Shown here one piece after another: positions 16,632 through 25,026 of a DNA stretch of 64,000 nucleotides (the first letter of the stretch is position 1; the number at the start of each line of letters is the position of its first letter). The DNA lies in the NCBI RefSeq assembly GCF_023954305.1, contig NZ_JAMLIG010000001.1, positions 186,001-250,000 on the forward strand. Direction: 5' to 3'. Source of the stretch: Mesorhizobium sp. Its GTDB lineage: Bacteria > Pseudomonadota > Alphaproteobacteria > Rhizobiales > Rhizobiaceae. Below the pieces are notes generated by a model. The model saw only the letters and a list, made by a program, of their open reading frames with translations, searched no databases and was not told the DNA's origin. A program made the translations under genes and the position numbers.

Positions 16632-17636
16632 ATGCTGGCTCTGAGCATCGGCGATCCGTCGGGGATCGGGCCAGACATCGTCATCGCCGCCTGGCTGCGG
16701 CGGCGCGAGGAGCACCTGCCGCCTTTCGTGCTGCTTGCCGACCCCGAACATCTCAACGCGCGCGCCCGCCGTCTCGGCGTCGCGCTGCCGATTGCCGAAA
16801 CGACGATCGATCTCGCAGCGTCCGCGTTTGGCCGCGCCCTTCCCGTCATTTCGCTCGACAACCGCTTCATCGACACGCCCGGCGCATCGAATGTCGGCAA
16901 TGCCGCGGGCATCGTCGAGGCGATCGATCACTCTGTCGGCTTCGTCCTCGACGGCAAGGCCGAGGCGATCGTCACCCTGCCCATCGCCAAGAAGACGCTC
17001 TACGAGGCAGGCTTTGCCTATCCGGGCCATACCGAATACCTCGCCCATCTGGCGAGCGAGGCCACGGGACGGCAGGAGACCGCCGTAATGATGATCGCGG
17101 GACCCGACCTGCGCACCGTTCCGGTGACGATCCATATTCCGATCTCGGAAGTGCCCTCTGCGCTGACGGCCGGTCTGATCCTGGCGACGGCGCGCATCGT
17201 TGCCCGCGATCTGCGCGACCGGTTCGGCATCGCCAATCCGCGCCTGGCGGTCCTCGGCCTCAATCCGCATGCTGGAGAAGGCGGAACGATCGGCACGGAA
17301 GACGAGGAGATCATCCTGCCGGCGGTCGAGCAGCTGCGCCATGAAGGGATCGACGCCTTCGGTCCCGCGCCGGCCGACACGATGTTCCATCCGCGCGCCC
17401 GCGCGGGCTACGACGCGGCGCTTTGCATGTATCACGACCAGGCTCTCATCCCGGCCAAGATGCTCGCCTTCGACGAGGCGGTGAACGTGACGCTCGGCCT
17501 GCCCTTCATCCGCACCTCGCCGGACCACGGCACCGCCTTCGACATCGCCGGTACCGGCAAGGCGCGGCCCGACAGCCTGATCGCGGCGCTGAAACTCGCG
17601 CGCAGCCTCGCCGACAACCAGGCGCGCGCCGGATGA
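16632..17636 (+). CDS. pdxA: 4-hydroxythreonine-4-phosphate dehydrogenase
   Basis: 334 residues. It oxidises 4-phosphohydroxy-L-threonine on the way to pyridoxal 5'-phosphate. Family blocks are present: LSIGDPSGIGPDI at the N-terminus, AYPGHTEYLAHLA (metal His), GLNPHAGEGG, DTMFH, MYHDQALIPAKML and TSPDHGTAFDIAG. The metal-binding histidines in those blocks are intact. It starts 11 bp after the SurA-like gene and its TGA overlaps the rsmA ATG by 4 bp. The order surA-pdxA-rsmA is the classic arrangement of E. coli and many alphaproteobacteria. Confidence 0.97.
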   Translation: MLALSIGDPSGIGPDIVIAAWLRRREEHLPPFVLLADPEHLNARARRLGVALPIAETTIDLAASAFGRALPVISLDNRFIDTPGASNVGNAAGIVEAIDHSVGFVLDGKAEAIVTLPIAKKTLYEAGFAYPGHTEYLAHLASEATGRQETAVMMIAGPDLRTVPVTIHIPISEVPSALTAGLILATARIVARDLRDRFGIANPRLAVLGLNPHAGEGGTIGTEDEEIILPAVEQLRHEGIDAFGPAPADTMFHPRARAGYDAALCMYHDQALIPAKMLAFDEAVNVTLGLPFIRTSPDHGTAFDIAGTGKARPDSLIAALKLARSLADNQARAG

Positions 17637-18466
17637 GCGCCATCGACGGCCTGCCGCCGCTGCGCGATGTGATCGAAAGACACGGACTGGCGGCGAAGAA
17701 GTCGCTCGGCCAGAATTTTCTGCTCGACCTCAACCTGACAAGCAAGGTGGCCCGTGCCGCCGGCGATCTCTCCGGCGCGACCGTCATCGAGGTCGGGCCT
17801 GGACCTGGCGGCCTCACCCGCGCGCTGCTGATGCACAAGGCGGCGAAAGTGATCGCCATCGAGCGCGACGAGCGCTGCCTGCCCGCACTGGCCGAGATCG
17901 CCGACGCCTATGCCGGGCGGCTGGAGGTCATTTCCGGCGACGCGCTCGACATCGACTATGCAGGCCTCGTCCCTGGCGTCGACGACGTGCGCATCGTCGC
18001 CAACCTGCCCTACAATATCGGCACGGAACTTCTGGTGCAGTGGCTCACCTTGCCCGTCTGGCCGCCGTTCTGGCGCTCGATGACTCTGATGTTCCAGCGC
18101 GAGGTGGCGGAACGGGTCGTCGCCAAGGCTGGAGACGACGCCTACGGTCGGCTCGGCGTGCTCGCCGGCTGGCGCTCCGAGGCCCGCATCGCCTTCGACA
18201 TCTCCCCGCAGGCCTTCTGGCCGCCGCCGAAGGTCACGTCCTCGGTCGTCCACATCGTGCCGAGGCAGAGCCCCCTCCCAGCGGATCTGAAGAAGCTGGA
18301 GCGGGTCACGCAGGCCGCCTTCGGCCAGCGCCGCAAGATGCTGCGCCAGAGCCTGAAGGCGATCGGCGGCGAAGCCCTTCTCGCCAGGGCGGGGATCGAC
18401 GGCACCCGGCGGGCGGAGACGCTGAGCGTCGAGGAATTCGTCAGGCTGGCGAACGGGCTCGGCTAA
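17633..18466 (+). CDS. rsmA: 16S rRNA dimethyladenosine transferase (A1518/A1519)
   Basis: 277 residues, ATG overlapping pdxA. It dimethylates two adjacent adenines in helix 45 of 16S rRNA with S-adenosylmethionine. The sequence shows LGQNFLLDLNL near residue 25, motif I VIEVGPGPGGLTRAL, the acidic motif II IERDERC, motif IV NLPYNIGTELL, and the C-terminal helical domain ending in LSVEEFVRLANGL. It ends the long lptF-to-rsmA operon and converges on gmk with 14 bp between the stop codons. Confidence 0.97.
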   Translation: MSAIDGLPPLRDVIERHGLAAKKSLGQNFLLDLNLTSKVARAAGDLSGATVIEVGPGPGGLTRALLMHKAAKVIAIERDERCLPALAEIADAYAGRLEVISGDALDIDYAGLVPGVDDVRIVANLPYNIGTELLVQWLTLPVWPPFWRSMTLMFQREVAERVVAKAGDDAYGRLGVLAGWRSEARIAFDISPQAFWPPPKVTSSVVHIVPRQSPLPADLKKLERVTQAAFGQRRKMLRQSLKAIGGEALLARAGIDGTRRAETLSVEEFVRLANGLG

Positions 18467-18480
18467 GGAGCTTGTGCGCT

Positions 18481-19134
18481 TCAGCCGAGTTTCTCGTCCA
18501 GCAGCTTGGTCACGAAATCGAACAGCCCCGGACGCCGGTCGCGGCGTAGCCGTTCGGCGGTGACGATCGCACGCACTTCCGAATAGGCCCGATCCAGATC
18601 GTCGTTGATCACGACATAGTCGTAGGAGCGCCAGTGCTCGATCTCGAGGCGGGCATTTGTCAGCCGCTTCTCGATGACCGCGTCGGAATCCTCCGCCCTG
18701 CGCCGGAGCCTGGTCTTCAGTTCGCCCATCGACGGGGGCAGAATGAAGATCGAGACGATGTCGGCGCGCATCTTCTCGTTGAGCTGCTCGGCGCCCTGCC
18801 AGTCGATGTCGAACAGCATGTCGCGGCCGTCCGCCATCGCCGCCTCCGCCGGCTCGCGCGGCGTGCCGTAGCAATTGCCGTGCACCTCCGCCCATTCGAG
18901 CAGCGCCTCGCTCCCGCGCAGCCGGTCGAACTCGCGCTGCGAGATGAAATGGTAGTGCACGCCGTCGATCTCGCTCGGGCGGCGCGGGCGCGTCGTTACG
19001 CTGACCGACAGTTCGAGGCTTGGATCGTGTTCGAGCAGGTTGCGCGCGATCGTCGACTTGCCGGCCCCCGAAGGCGAGGACAGGACCAGCATCAGGCCGC
19101 GCCGCCTGATTGCGGATGAGGCATTCCCGGCCAT
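18481..19134 (-). CDS. gmk: Guanylate kinase
   Basis: 217 residues. It phosphorylates GMP to GDP. The P-loop SSPSGAGKST (about 19-28) is followed by the GMP-binding block SVTTRPRRPSEIDGVHYHFIS and the GNCYGTP segment; the DIDWQGAEQL motif holds the Walker-B-like aspartate. It starts 3 bp after the yicC stop and is the last gene of the fab-mltG-yicC-gmk unit. Confidence 0.97.
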   Translation of the reverse strand: MAGNASSAIRRRGLMLVLSSPSGAGKSTIARNLLEHDPSLELSVSVTTRPRRPSEIDGVHYHFISQREFDRLRGSEALLEWAEVHGNCYGTPREPAEAAMADGRDMLFDIDWQGAEQLNEKMRADIVSIFILPPSMGELKTRLRRRAEDSDAVIEKRLTNARLEIEHWRSYDYVVINDDLDRAYSEVRAIVTAERLRRDRRPGLFDFVTKLLDEKLG

Positions 19135-19137
19135 GGC

Positions 19138-20034
19138 CTACTCCAGATTCTGAACCTGTTCGCGAAACTGGTCGACGACCGCTTTGAGCTCGAGCCCGAT
19201 CGCGGTCACCGAGGCCGCGTTGGACTTGGAGCAGAGCGTATTCGATTCGCGGTTGAATTCCTGCGCCAGGAAATCGAGCTTGCGTCCGGCCGCACCGCCC
19301 GATCCAAGCAGGGCGCGGCCCGACGCGACATGCGTCTTCAGCCGGTCGATCTCCTCGCGGATATCGGCCTTGGTGGCGAGAAACGCGGCCTCCGTGTGCA
19401 GGCGCTGTTCGTCGAGCGAGGGTGCGGCGTCGATCAGCAGCCTCACCTGCTGGGCGATGCGCTCGCGGATGGCCGCCGGCTCGCGCGAGCCGTCCGCCTC
19501 GGCGCGCAGCGTCAATTGCTCGATCGTGTCGAGATGACCGAGGAGAAGCTGCTTCAAGGCTGCCCCCTCATGCTCGCGCGCCGCGGCCAGTCCGTCGAGC
19601 GCGTGTTCCAGCACGGCAATGATCTCGGCGTCGACTTTCTCGAACCCCTCGACCGGTTCGACCGTTTCCGGCACTTCGAGGACACCGCGAAGGGCGAGCA
19701 GACCATCGGCGCTCGCAGGCGCGCAGCCGAACTGTTTCTCCAGCCGCTTCGCCAGCTCCGCGACGTCCTTCAGGAAACTCTCGTTGACGACCGGCTGCGT
19801 CGTCAATCCGATACGGGCATAGGTCAGCGTCGCCTGGACGTTGCCGCGCGAGAACCGCTTCTGCACCGCCTGCCGTGCCGGCATTTCCAGCCGGTCGAAG
19901 CCGGGCGGCAGGCGCAGCCGCACGTCGAGACCCTTGCCGTTCACCGAACGCGCCTCCCAGGCGATGTTCGCACCTTCCGTGCCGCCACTCGCCCGCGCGA
20001 ACCCGGTCATGCTCTGGAGCGCCATCTCCCCCAC
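19138..20034 (-). CDS. YicC family endoribonuclease
   Basis: 298 residues. The start is a GTG, five bases after a perfect AGGAGG; an ATG three codons later is too far from it (14 bases). The product reads VGEMALQSMTGFARASG, the family's signature N-terminus (SMTGFAR). The C-terminal block ends with ESNTLCSKSNAASVT, then the helix KAVVDQFREQVQNLE, matching the DUF1732 region. E. coli YicC is reported as an endoribonuclease that degrades RyhB. Adjacency to gmk is conserved across bacteria. Confidence 0.93.
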   Translation of the reverse strand: MGEMALQSMTGFARASGGTEGANIAWEARSVNGKGLDVRLRLPPGFDRLEMPARQAVQKRFSRGNVQATLTYARIGLTTQPVVNESFLKDVAELAKRLEKQFGCAPASADGLLALRGVLEVPETVEPVEGFEKVDAEIIAVLEHALDGLAAAREHEGAALKQLLLGHLDTIEQLTLRAEADGSREPAAIRERIAQQVRLLIDAAPSLDEQRLHTEAAFLATKADIREEIDRLKTHVASGRALLGSGGAAGRKLDFLAQEFNRESNTLCSKSNAASVTAIGLELKAVVDQFREQVQNLE

Positions 20035-20067
20035 CCATTCCTCCTGCGCCCGTGAAGGCAGGTGCTG

Positions 20068-21267
20068 TTACTGGCTCGTACCGGTCGTTCCGGCGGCGCC
20101 GGACTGCGCTGCCCCGGCGGCCGCCTTGGCCGCCTCTTCGGCCCGCTTCTTCTCGATGGCGCGCCAGCGCGCGACATTCTCGTTGTGCTCTTCGAGGGTC
20201 GTCGCGAAGACGTGGCCGCCGGTGCCGTCCGCGACGAAATAGAGATCGTCGGTCTTGGACGGGTTTGCCACGGCCTCCAGCGCCGCGCGGCCGGGATTGG
20301 CGATCGGCGTCGGCGGCAGGCCATCGATGACATAGGTGTTGTAAGGCGTCGGCTTGTCGATGTCCGATCGGGTGATCGGCTTGTCGGCCGGCTTCCCCTT
20401 GCCGCCATAGATGCCGTAGACGATCGTCGGGTCGGACTGAAGGCGCATGCCCTTCTTCAGGCGGTTGATGAAGACGGCGGCGACGCGCGAGCGTTCGTCG
20501 GCCACCCCGGTCTCCTTCTCGACGATCGAGGCGAGCGTGACGAATTCGTTGATGTTCTTGAGAGGCAGATCCGGCGACCGCCGCGCCCAGATGGATTCGA
20601 CCAGTTCCTGCTGTTCGGCGACCATCTTGTCGATGACCTCCTTGCGGCTCGTGCCGCGCGTCACGCGCTGGGTATCGGCAATCAGCGCGCCCTCCGGCGG
20701 CATTTCGGCCGGCATTTCGCCGGTGAGCGCCTCGTTGGTGGCGATGCGCGCGAAGGCCTGCTCGACCGTCAGGCCCTCAGGCAGGGTCAGCGAATACAAG
20801 ACCGACTTGCCGCTCTTCAGCAGTTCCATGATCTCCCGCATCGATGCGCCGGCCTTGACCTCGTATTCGCCGGCTTTCAGCGCCGCGTCGTTGCCATAGG
20901 CGCGCACGCCGAGGCGGAAGATGTTGGCATCGCTGATCAGCCTGTTGCGCTCCAGCAGCAGCGCGATCTCGTTGACGCCGGTATTCGGCTTGATCAGCAC
21001 GGTATCGTTCTTGGTCGACGGCCCCGGGCCCTCGAAGACCGACTTGCCATACCAGACCGCCAGTCCCGCGCCGATGACCACAAGCACGATCGCCGACATG
21101 ATGAAGTTCATGAAGATGATGAACTGGCCGCGTGCCCGGCGCGACCGGCGCGGCGGCGGCGGGCCGGGCATCGCCCGCAGTGCCTCGCTCGCGGATTTGG
21201 GGACGATCGGCTTCTGGCCTTCGGCTCGTGCGCCGAAGCTCCCGGTATCCGACGGGTTGGTGCTCAT
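20068..21267 (-). CDS. mltG: Endolytic peptidoglycan transglycosylase MltG
   Basis: 399 residues. A basic, Arg-rich cytoplasmic N-terminus (PPPRRSRRARGQ) leads into one membrane helix (FIIFMNFIMSAIVLVVIGAGLAVWY, about 48-72). The YceG domain follows with a LysM-like part (about 85-150) and the catalytic region: the Glu in SIVEKETG, then RSRVAAVFINRLKKGMRLQ, DPTIVYG and PTPYNTYVIDGLPPTPIANPG. MltG cuts nascent glycan strands and sets their length. The tail is low-complexity Ala/Gly/Thr. It sits between fabF and yicC, a typical rhizobial order. Confidence 0.95.
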   Translation of the reverse strand: MSTNPSDTGSFGARAEGQKPIVPKSASEALRAMPGPPPPRRSRRARGQFIIFMNFIMSAIVLVVIGAGLAVWYGKSVFEGPGPSTKNDTVLIKPNTGVNEIALLLERNRLISDANIFRLGVRAYGNDAALKAGEYEVKAGASMREIMELLKSGKSVLYSLTLPEGLTVEQAFARIATNEALTGEMPAEMPPEGALIADTQRVTRGTSRKEVIDKMVAEQQELVESIWARRSPDLPLKNINEFVTLASIVEKETGVADERSRVAAVFINRLKKGMRLQSDPTIVYGIYGGKGKPADKPITRSDIDKPTPYNTYVIDGLPPTPIANPGRAALEAVANPSKTDDLYFVADGTGGHVFATTLEEHNENVARWRAIEKKRAEEAAKAAAGAAQSGAAGTTGTSQ

Positions 21268-21375
21268 CGATCCGCGCTCATGGTCAGGTGACGACAGGGC
21301 GTCGACACTAATGTCGAATATGGCGAAATTGACGCCAGGCGCAGGCTGCCGGCCGGACCGTGGGAGCGGTTCGGC

Positions 21376-22638
21376 TCAGCCCGCATAGCGCTGGAAGATC
21401 AGCGACGCGTTGGTGCCGCCGAATCCGAAGGAATTCGACAGGACGGTGTTGATCTCGCGCTTGCGCGGCGTGTTCGGAACGAGGTCGATCGGCGTCTCTG
21501 CCGACGGATTGTCGAGATTGATGGTCGCGGGGGCGATGTTGTCGCGCATCGCCAGGATCGAGAAGATCGCCTCGGCAGCGCCGGCGGCCCCGAGCAGGTG
21601 ACCGATCGAGGATTTGGTCGACGACATGGACACCCTGGACGCCGCATTGCCGAGCAGTCGTTCGACCGCCGCGAGTTCGATCGTGTCGGCCATGGTCGAG
21701 GTGCCGTGCGCGTTGATGTAGTCGATGTCGGCGGGCGTGATCCGCGCGCGCTTCAGCGCAGCGCTCATCGAGCGGAAAGCCCCGTCGCCATCCTCGGACG
21801 GTGCGGTGATGTGATACGCATCGCCCGACATGCCGTAGCCGGTCCACTCGGCATAGATTCTGGCGCCGCGCGCCTTGGCATGTTCGAGTTCCTCGAGCAC
21901 GACGACGCCCGCGCCCTCGCCCATGACGAAGCCGTCGCGGTCGCGGTCATATGGCCGCGAAGCCTTCTCGGGCGTGTCGTTCCATGCGGTCGAAAGCGCA
22001 CGGCAGGCGGCGAATCCCGCGACCGACAGGCGGGTGATCGGCGATTCGGTCCCGCCCGCGACCATCACGTCGGCATCGCCCAGCATGACCAGGCGCGCGG
22101 CGTCGCCGATCGCATGCGCGCCGGTCGAGCAGGCGGTGACGACGGCATGGTTCGGCCCCTTCAGCTTGTGGCGGATCGAAACCTGTCCGGAGACGAGGTT
22201 GATGATGTTGCCGGGGATGAAGAACGGACTGATGCGCCGCGGGCCGCGCTGCTCGAGGATCAGCGTGTTCTCGGAAATGCCCTCGATACCGCCGATGCCG
22301 CAGCCGATCATCACGCCCGTGGCGTTCTGGTCGTCGCTGGTCTGCGGAGACCATCCGGCATCCTTCAGCGCCTCGTCGGCCGCGGCGATGCCGTAAATGA
22401 TGAAGTCGCCGATCTTGCGCTGTTCCTTCGGTTCCAGGAACTGATCCGGATTGAAGGTGCCCTCGCTGCCGCCGCCACGGGGGATGCTGCAGGCGATCTT
22501 GCAGGGCAGATCCGAGACATCGAACTTGGAGATCGTCCGCGCGGCGCTCCTGCCGGAGAGGAGCTGTTTCCAGCCATGTTCGACGCCGACCCCATAGGGC
22601 GACACAAGACCCATGCCGGTAACGACGACGCGCCTCAT
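21376..22638 (-). CDS. fabF: 3-oxoacyl-[acyl-carrier-protein] synthase II
   Basis: 420 residues with GAGAG upstream of the ATG. A condensing enzyme that extends acyl-ACP with malonyl-ACP. Catalytic Cys is in VTACSTGAHAIGDA, the two histidines in NAHGTST and IGHLLGAAGA, and the Lys in SSTKSSIGH. The C-terminal glycine-rich loop NSFGFGGTNAS is intact. It lies downstream of acpP across a GC-rich hairpin. Confidence 0.97.
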   Translation of the reverse strand: MRRVVVTGMGLVSPYGVGVEHGWKQLLSGRSAARTISKFDVSDLPCKIACSIPRGGGSEGTFNPDQFLEPKEQRKIGDFIIYGIAAADEALKDAGWSPQTSDDQNATGVMIGCGIGGIEGISENTLILEQRGPRRISPFFIPGNIINLVSGQVSIRHKLKGPNHAVVTACSTGAHAIGDAARLVMLGDADVMVAGGTESPITRLSVAGFAACRALSTAWNDTPEKASRPYDRDRDGFVMGEGAGVVVLEELEHAKARGARIYAEWTGYGMSGDAYHITAPSEDGDGAFRSMSAALKRARITPADIDYINAHGTSTMADTIELAAVERLLGNAASRVSMSSTKSSIGHLLGAAGAAEAIFSILAMRDNIAPATINLDNPSAETPIDLVPNTPRKREINTVLSNSFGFGGTNASLIFQRYAG

Positions 22639-22679
22639 CCAGGTCTCTCTTGTTTCAAGGAATCTGATGCGGCCGGAAG

Positions 22680-22699
22680 GGGCGCGCCTCGGCGCGCCC
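22680..22699 (-). terminator. GC-rich hairpin between acpP and fabF
   Basis: GGGCGCGCC (22680-22688) and GGCGCGCCC (22691-22699) form a very stable stem just after the acpP stop codon. There is no U-run, so it is more likely an attenuator or an mRNA 3'-end stabiliser than a full terminator. It could explain how acpP is expressed far above fabF in one transcript. Confidence 0.5.
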
Positions 22700-22708
22700 G
22701 AGCCGAAC

Positions 22709-22945
22709 TTAGGCCGAAGCCTTCTCGATATACTTCACCGCGTCGCCGACGGTGAGGATGGTCTCGGCGGCATCGTCCGGGATCTCGACGCCGAACTCCT
22801 CCTCGAACGCCATGACCAGCTCGACGGTGTCCAGGCTGTCAGCGCCCAGGTCGTCGATGAAGCTCGCGCCTTCCGTGACCTTCTCGGCATCGACGCCGAG
22901 ATGCTCGACGACGATCTTCTTCACGCGTTCTGCGGTGTCGCTCAT
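22709..22945 (-). CDS. acpP: Acyl carrier protein
   Basis: 78 residues, acidic, with GAGGA 8 bases before the ATG. The phosphopantetheine serine is in GADSLDTVELV (Ser37-38 region), the canonical DSL motif. The sequence VKKIVVEHLGVDAEKV and the helix AFEEEFGVEIPDDA are typical. It shuttles the growing acyl chain for FabF, FabG and FabD encoded alongside. A 187-bp upstream gap from fabG allows its own promoter. Confidence 0.98.
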   Translation of the reverse strand: MSDTAERVKKIVVEHLGVDAEKVTEGASFIDDLGADSLDTVELVMAFEEEFGVEIPDDAAETILTVGDAVKYIEKASA

Positions 22946-23132
22946 TTGGGCATCCTCGTATTCACGTTTGTTTGAACCTCGTTAGCGACCCGATTGCCGC
23001 TAATCAAGCTGAAAAGACTTACCGTCCACGACGGTACCTGCAGCGTCGAAAAATGCTTCGCCGATGGGGTCGAGCGCGGGATTACACGAAAAAACCACGC
23101 CGTCCAAGGCGAAAACCGCGGTGTCCCCCGGC

Positions 23133-23876
23133 TCAGATCATGGCCATGCCGCCGTTGACGTGCAGCGTCTGGCCGGTGACGTAGGCCGCCTCGGCGGAGG
23201 CGAGATAGAGAACCGCATTGGCGATATCGGCGCCCACGCCCATCCGCCTCATCGGCACGGCACCCAGGATCGCCTCTTTCTGCTTGTCGTTGAGCTTTCC
23301 CGTCATGGCGGATTCGATGAAGCCCGGCGCGACGCAGTTGACGGTGACGTTGCGGCTGGCAATTTCCTGCGCCAGGGATTTCGTGAAGCCGATCATGCCG
23401 GCCTTGGAGGCGCAGTAGTTCGCCTGGCCCGGATTGCCGGTGACGCCCACGACCGACGTGATGTTGATGATACGCCCGTAGCGGCGGCGCATCATCGGAT
23501 GGGTGAGTTCCCGAGTCAGCCGGAAGGCCGAGCCGAGATTGACCTCGAGCACCTTGTCCCAATCCTCGTCGGACATGCGCACGAACAGCCCGTCGCGGGT
23601 GATGCCGGCATTGTTGACGAGGATGTCGACACCGCCGAGTTCTGCCTCGGCCGTCTGGCCGAGTTGCCTGACCGCCTCGCGATCGCCGAGATCGGCCGGA
23701 AAGATCATGACGCGCTCGCCCAGTTCGGCAGCCAGGGCATCGAGCCTCTCCCGGCGCGTGCCGTGGATGCCCACGGTTGCGCCCTGCGCGTGAAGGGTGC
23801 GGGCGATCGCTTCGCCGAGCCCCCCAGTGGCTCCGGTGACGAGCGCCTTTCGGCCGGTCAGATCGAACATGGACAC
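23133..23876 (-). CDS. fabG: 3-oxoacyl-[acyl-carrier-protein] reductase
   Basis: 247 residues; GGGAG precedes the ATG. A classical SDR: the nucleotide-binding GATGGLGEA near residue 16, NNAG (about 89), and the catalytic triad Ser in ITSVVGVTG, Tyr-x3-Lys in YCASKAG. FQAL-like C-terminal residues give TGQTLHVNGGMAMI, the FabG ending. It reduces 3-oxoacyl-ACP with NADPH in type II fatty acid synthesis. An AT-rich T-run on the coding strand around 23088-23093 may contribute to termination before acpP. Confidence 0.97.
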   Translation of the reverse strand: MSMFDLTGRKALVTGATGGLGEAIARTLHAQGATVGIHGTRRERLDALAAELGERVMIFPADLGDREAVRQLGQTAEAELGGVDILVNNAGITRDGLFVRMSDEDWDKVLEVNLGSAFRLTRELTHPMMRRRYGRIINITSVVGVTGNPGQANYCASKAGMIGFTKSLAQEIASRNVTVNCVAPGFIESAMTGKLNDKQKEAILGAVPMRRMGVGADIANAVLYLASAEAAYVTGQTLHVNGGMAMI

Positions 23877-23920
23877 TCCCGTCGGTTGTCGGGCCGGCGG
23901 GGCAGCCGGCCCATATATGC

Positions 23921-24862
23921 CTAAGCGAGTTGCGCGACCGCCGCGTCGATGTCGGCGGCCGTGCCGACATTGGCGGTGGCGATGTCGCGATTGATGCGGC
24001 GGGCGAGGCCGGAAAGAACCTTGCCCGAACCGATTTCATAGAGCGTCGAGACGTTGTTGGCGGCGAACCACTCGACCGTCTCGCGCCAGCGTACCCGTCC
24101 GGTGACCTGCTCGACCAGACGCCTTGCGATCTCGTCCGCGTCGATGAGCGGCTCGACCACGACGTTGGAAATGACCGGAACCACCGGCGGATTCTTGACG
24201 ACCTTCGCCAGCGCCGCGCGCATCGCGTCGGCCGCGGGTGCCATGAGGGCCGAATGGAAGGGGGCGGAGACCTGCAGCATCAGGGCGCGCTTGGCGCCCT
24301 TCTCGGTGCACAGCTTCGCCGCGAGTTCGACCGCTGGCCTGGCGCCGGAGATCACCAGCTGACCGCCGCCGTTGTCGTTTGCGATCTGGCAGACCGAGCC
24401 CGCCGCCGCCTCGGCGCAGGCCGCCTCGACGTCGGCCGGCTCCAGACCGATGATCGCCGCCATCGCGCCCTCGCCGACCGGCACCGCCGCCTGCATCGCG
24501 TCGCCCCGAATCCTGAGGAGACGCGCCGTGTCGGCCAGCGACAGCATACCGGCCGCGCACAGGGCCGAGTATTCGCCGAGCGAATGGCCGGCGACATAGG
24601 CGACGTGGTCTAGAACGGTGACGCCGCGCGTCTCCAGCACCCTGATCGCCGCCATGGACACCGCCATCAGCGCCGGCTGCGCATTGGCCGTGAGCGTCAG
24701 TGTCTCCTCCGGCCCGTGCCACATGATCTCGGAGAGCTTCTGGCCGAGCGCATCGTCGACTTCGTCGAACACAGCCCGTGCTTCCGGAAAGGCATCGGCG
24801 AGGTCCTTGCCCATGCCGACGGCCTGGCTGCCCTGGCCGGGAAATGTGAAAGCGACCGACAT
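23921..24862 (-). CDS. fabD: Malonyl-CoA:ACP transacylase
   Basis: 313 residues from the ATG of MSVAFTFPGQGSQAVGMG. Two upstream in-frame starts are disfavoured by position: GGAG lies 6 bases before the chosen codon. The serine nucleophile is in GHSLGEYSAL, the Arg in the LRIRGDAMQ block, and the His in SAPFHSALM. It loads malonate on AcpP. First gene of the fabD-fabG-acpP-fabF cluster, divergent from the phosphoglycerol transferase gene. Confidence 0.96.
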   Translation of the reverse strand: MSVAFTFPGQGSQAVGMGKDLADAFPEARAVFDEVDDALGQKLSEIMWHGPEETLTLTANAQPALMAVSMAAIRVLETRGVTVLDHVAYVAGHSLGEYSALCAAGMLSLADTARLLRIRGDAMQAAVPVGEGAMAAIIGLEPADVEAACAEAAAGSVCQIANDNGGGQLVISGARPAVELAAKLCTEKGAKRALMLQVSAPFHSALMAPAADAMRAALAKVVKNPPVVPVISNVVVEPLIDADEIARRLVEQVTGRVRWRETVEWFAANNVSTLYEIGSGKVLSGLARRINRDIATANVGTAADIDAAVAQLA

Positions 24863-25026
24863 CGGCATCTCCGCTTTATCTGGACCGCCCCTGTGGCGCA
24901 GCGCGGTGCGCAAAGTCAAGTCCGCGGTTTTCACCGACTCCCCGGCAAATCATGACGCGCTGCAATATTTCTTTATTGCGCCGGCAATGGAACGCCTTTC
25001 TTTTGTGACAGTTAAATGACACTCGC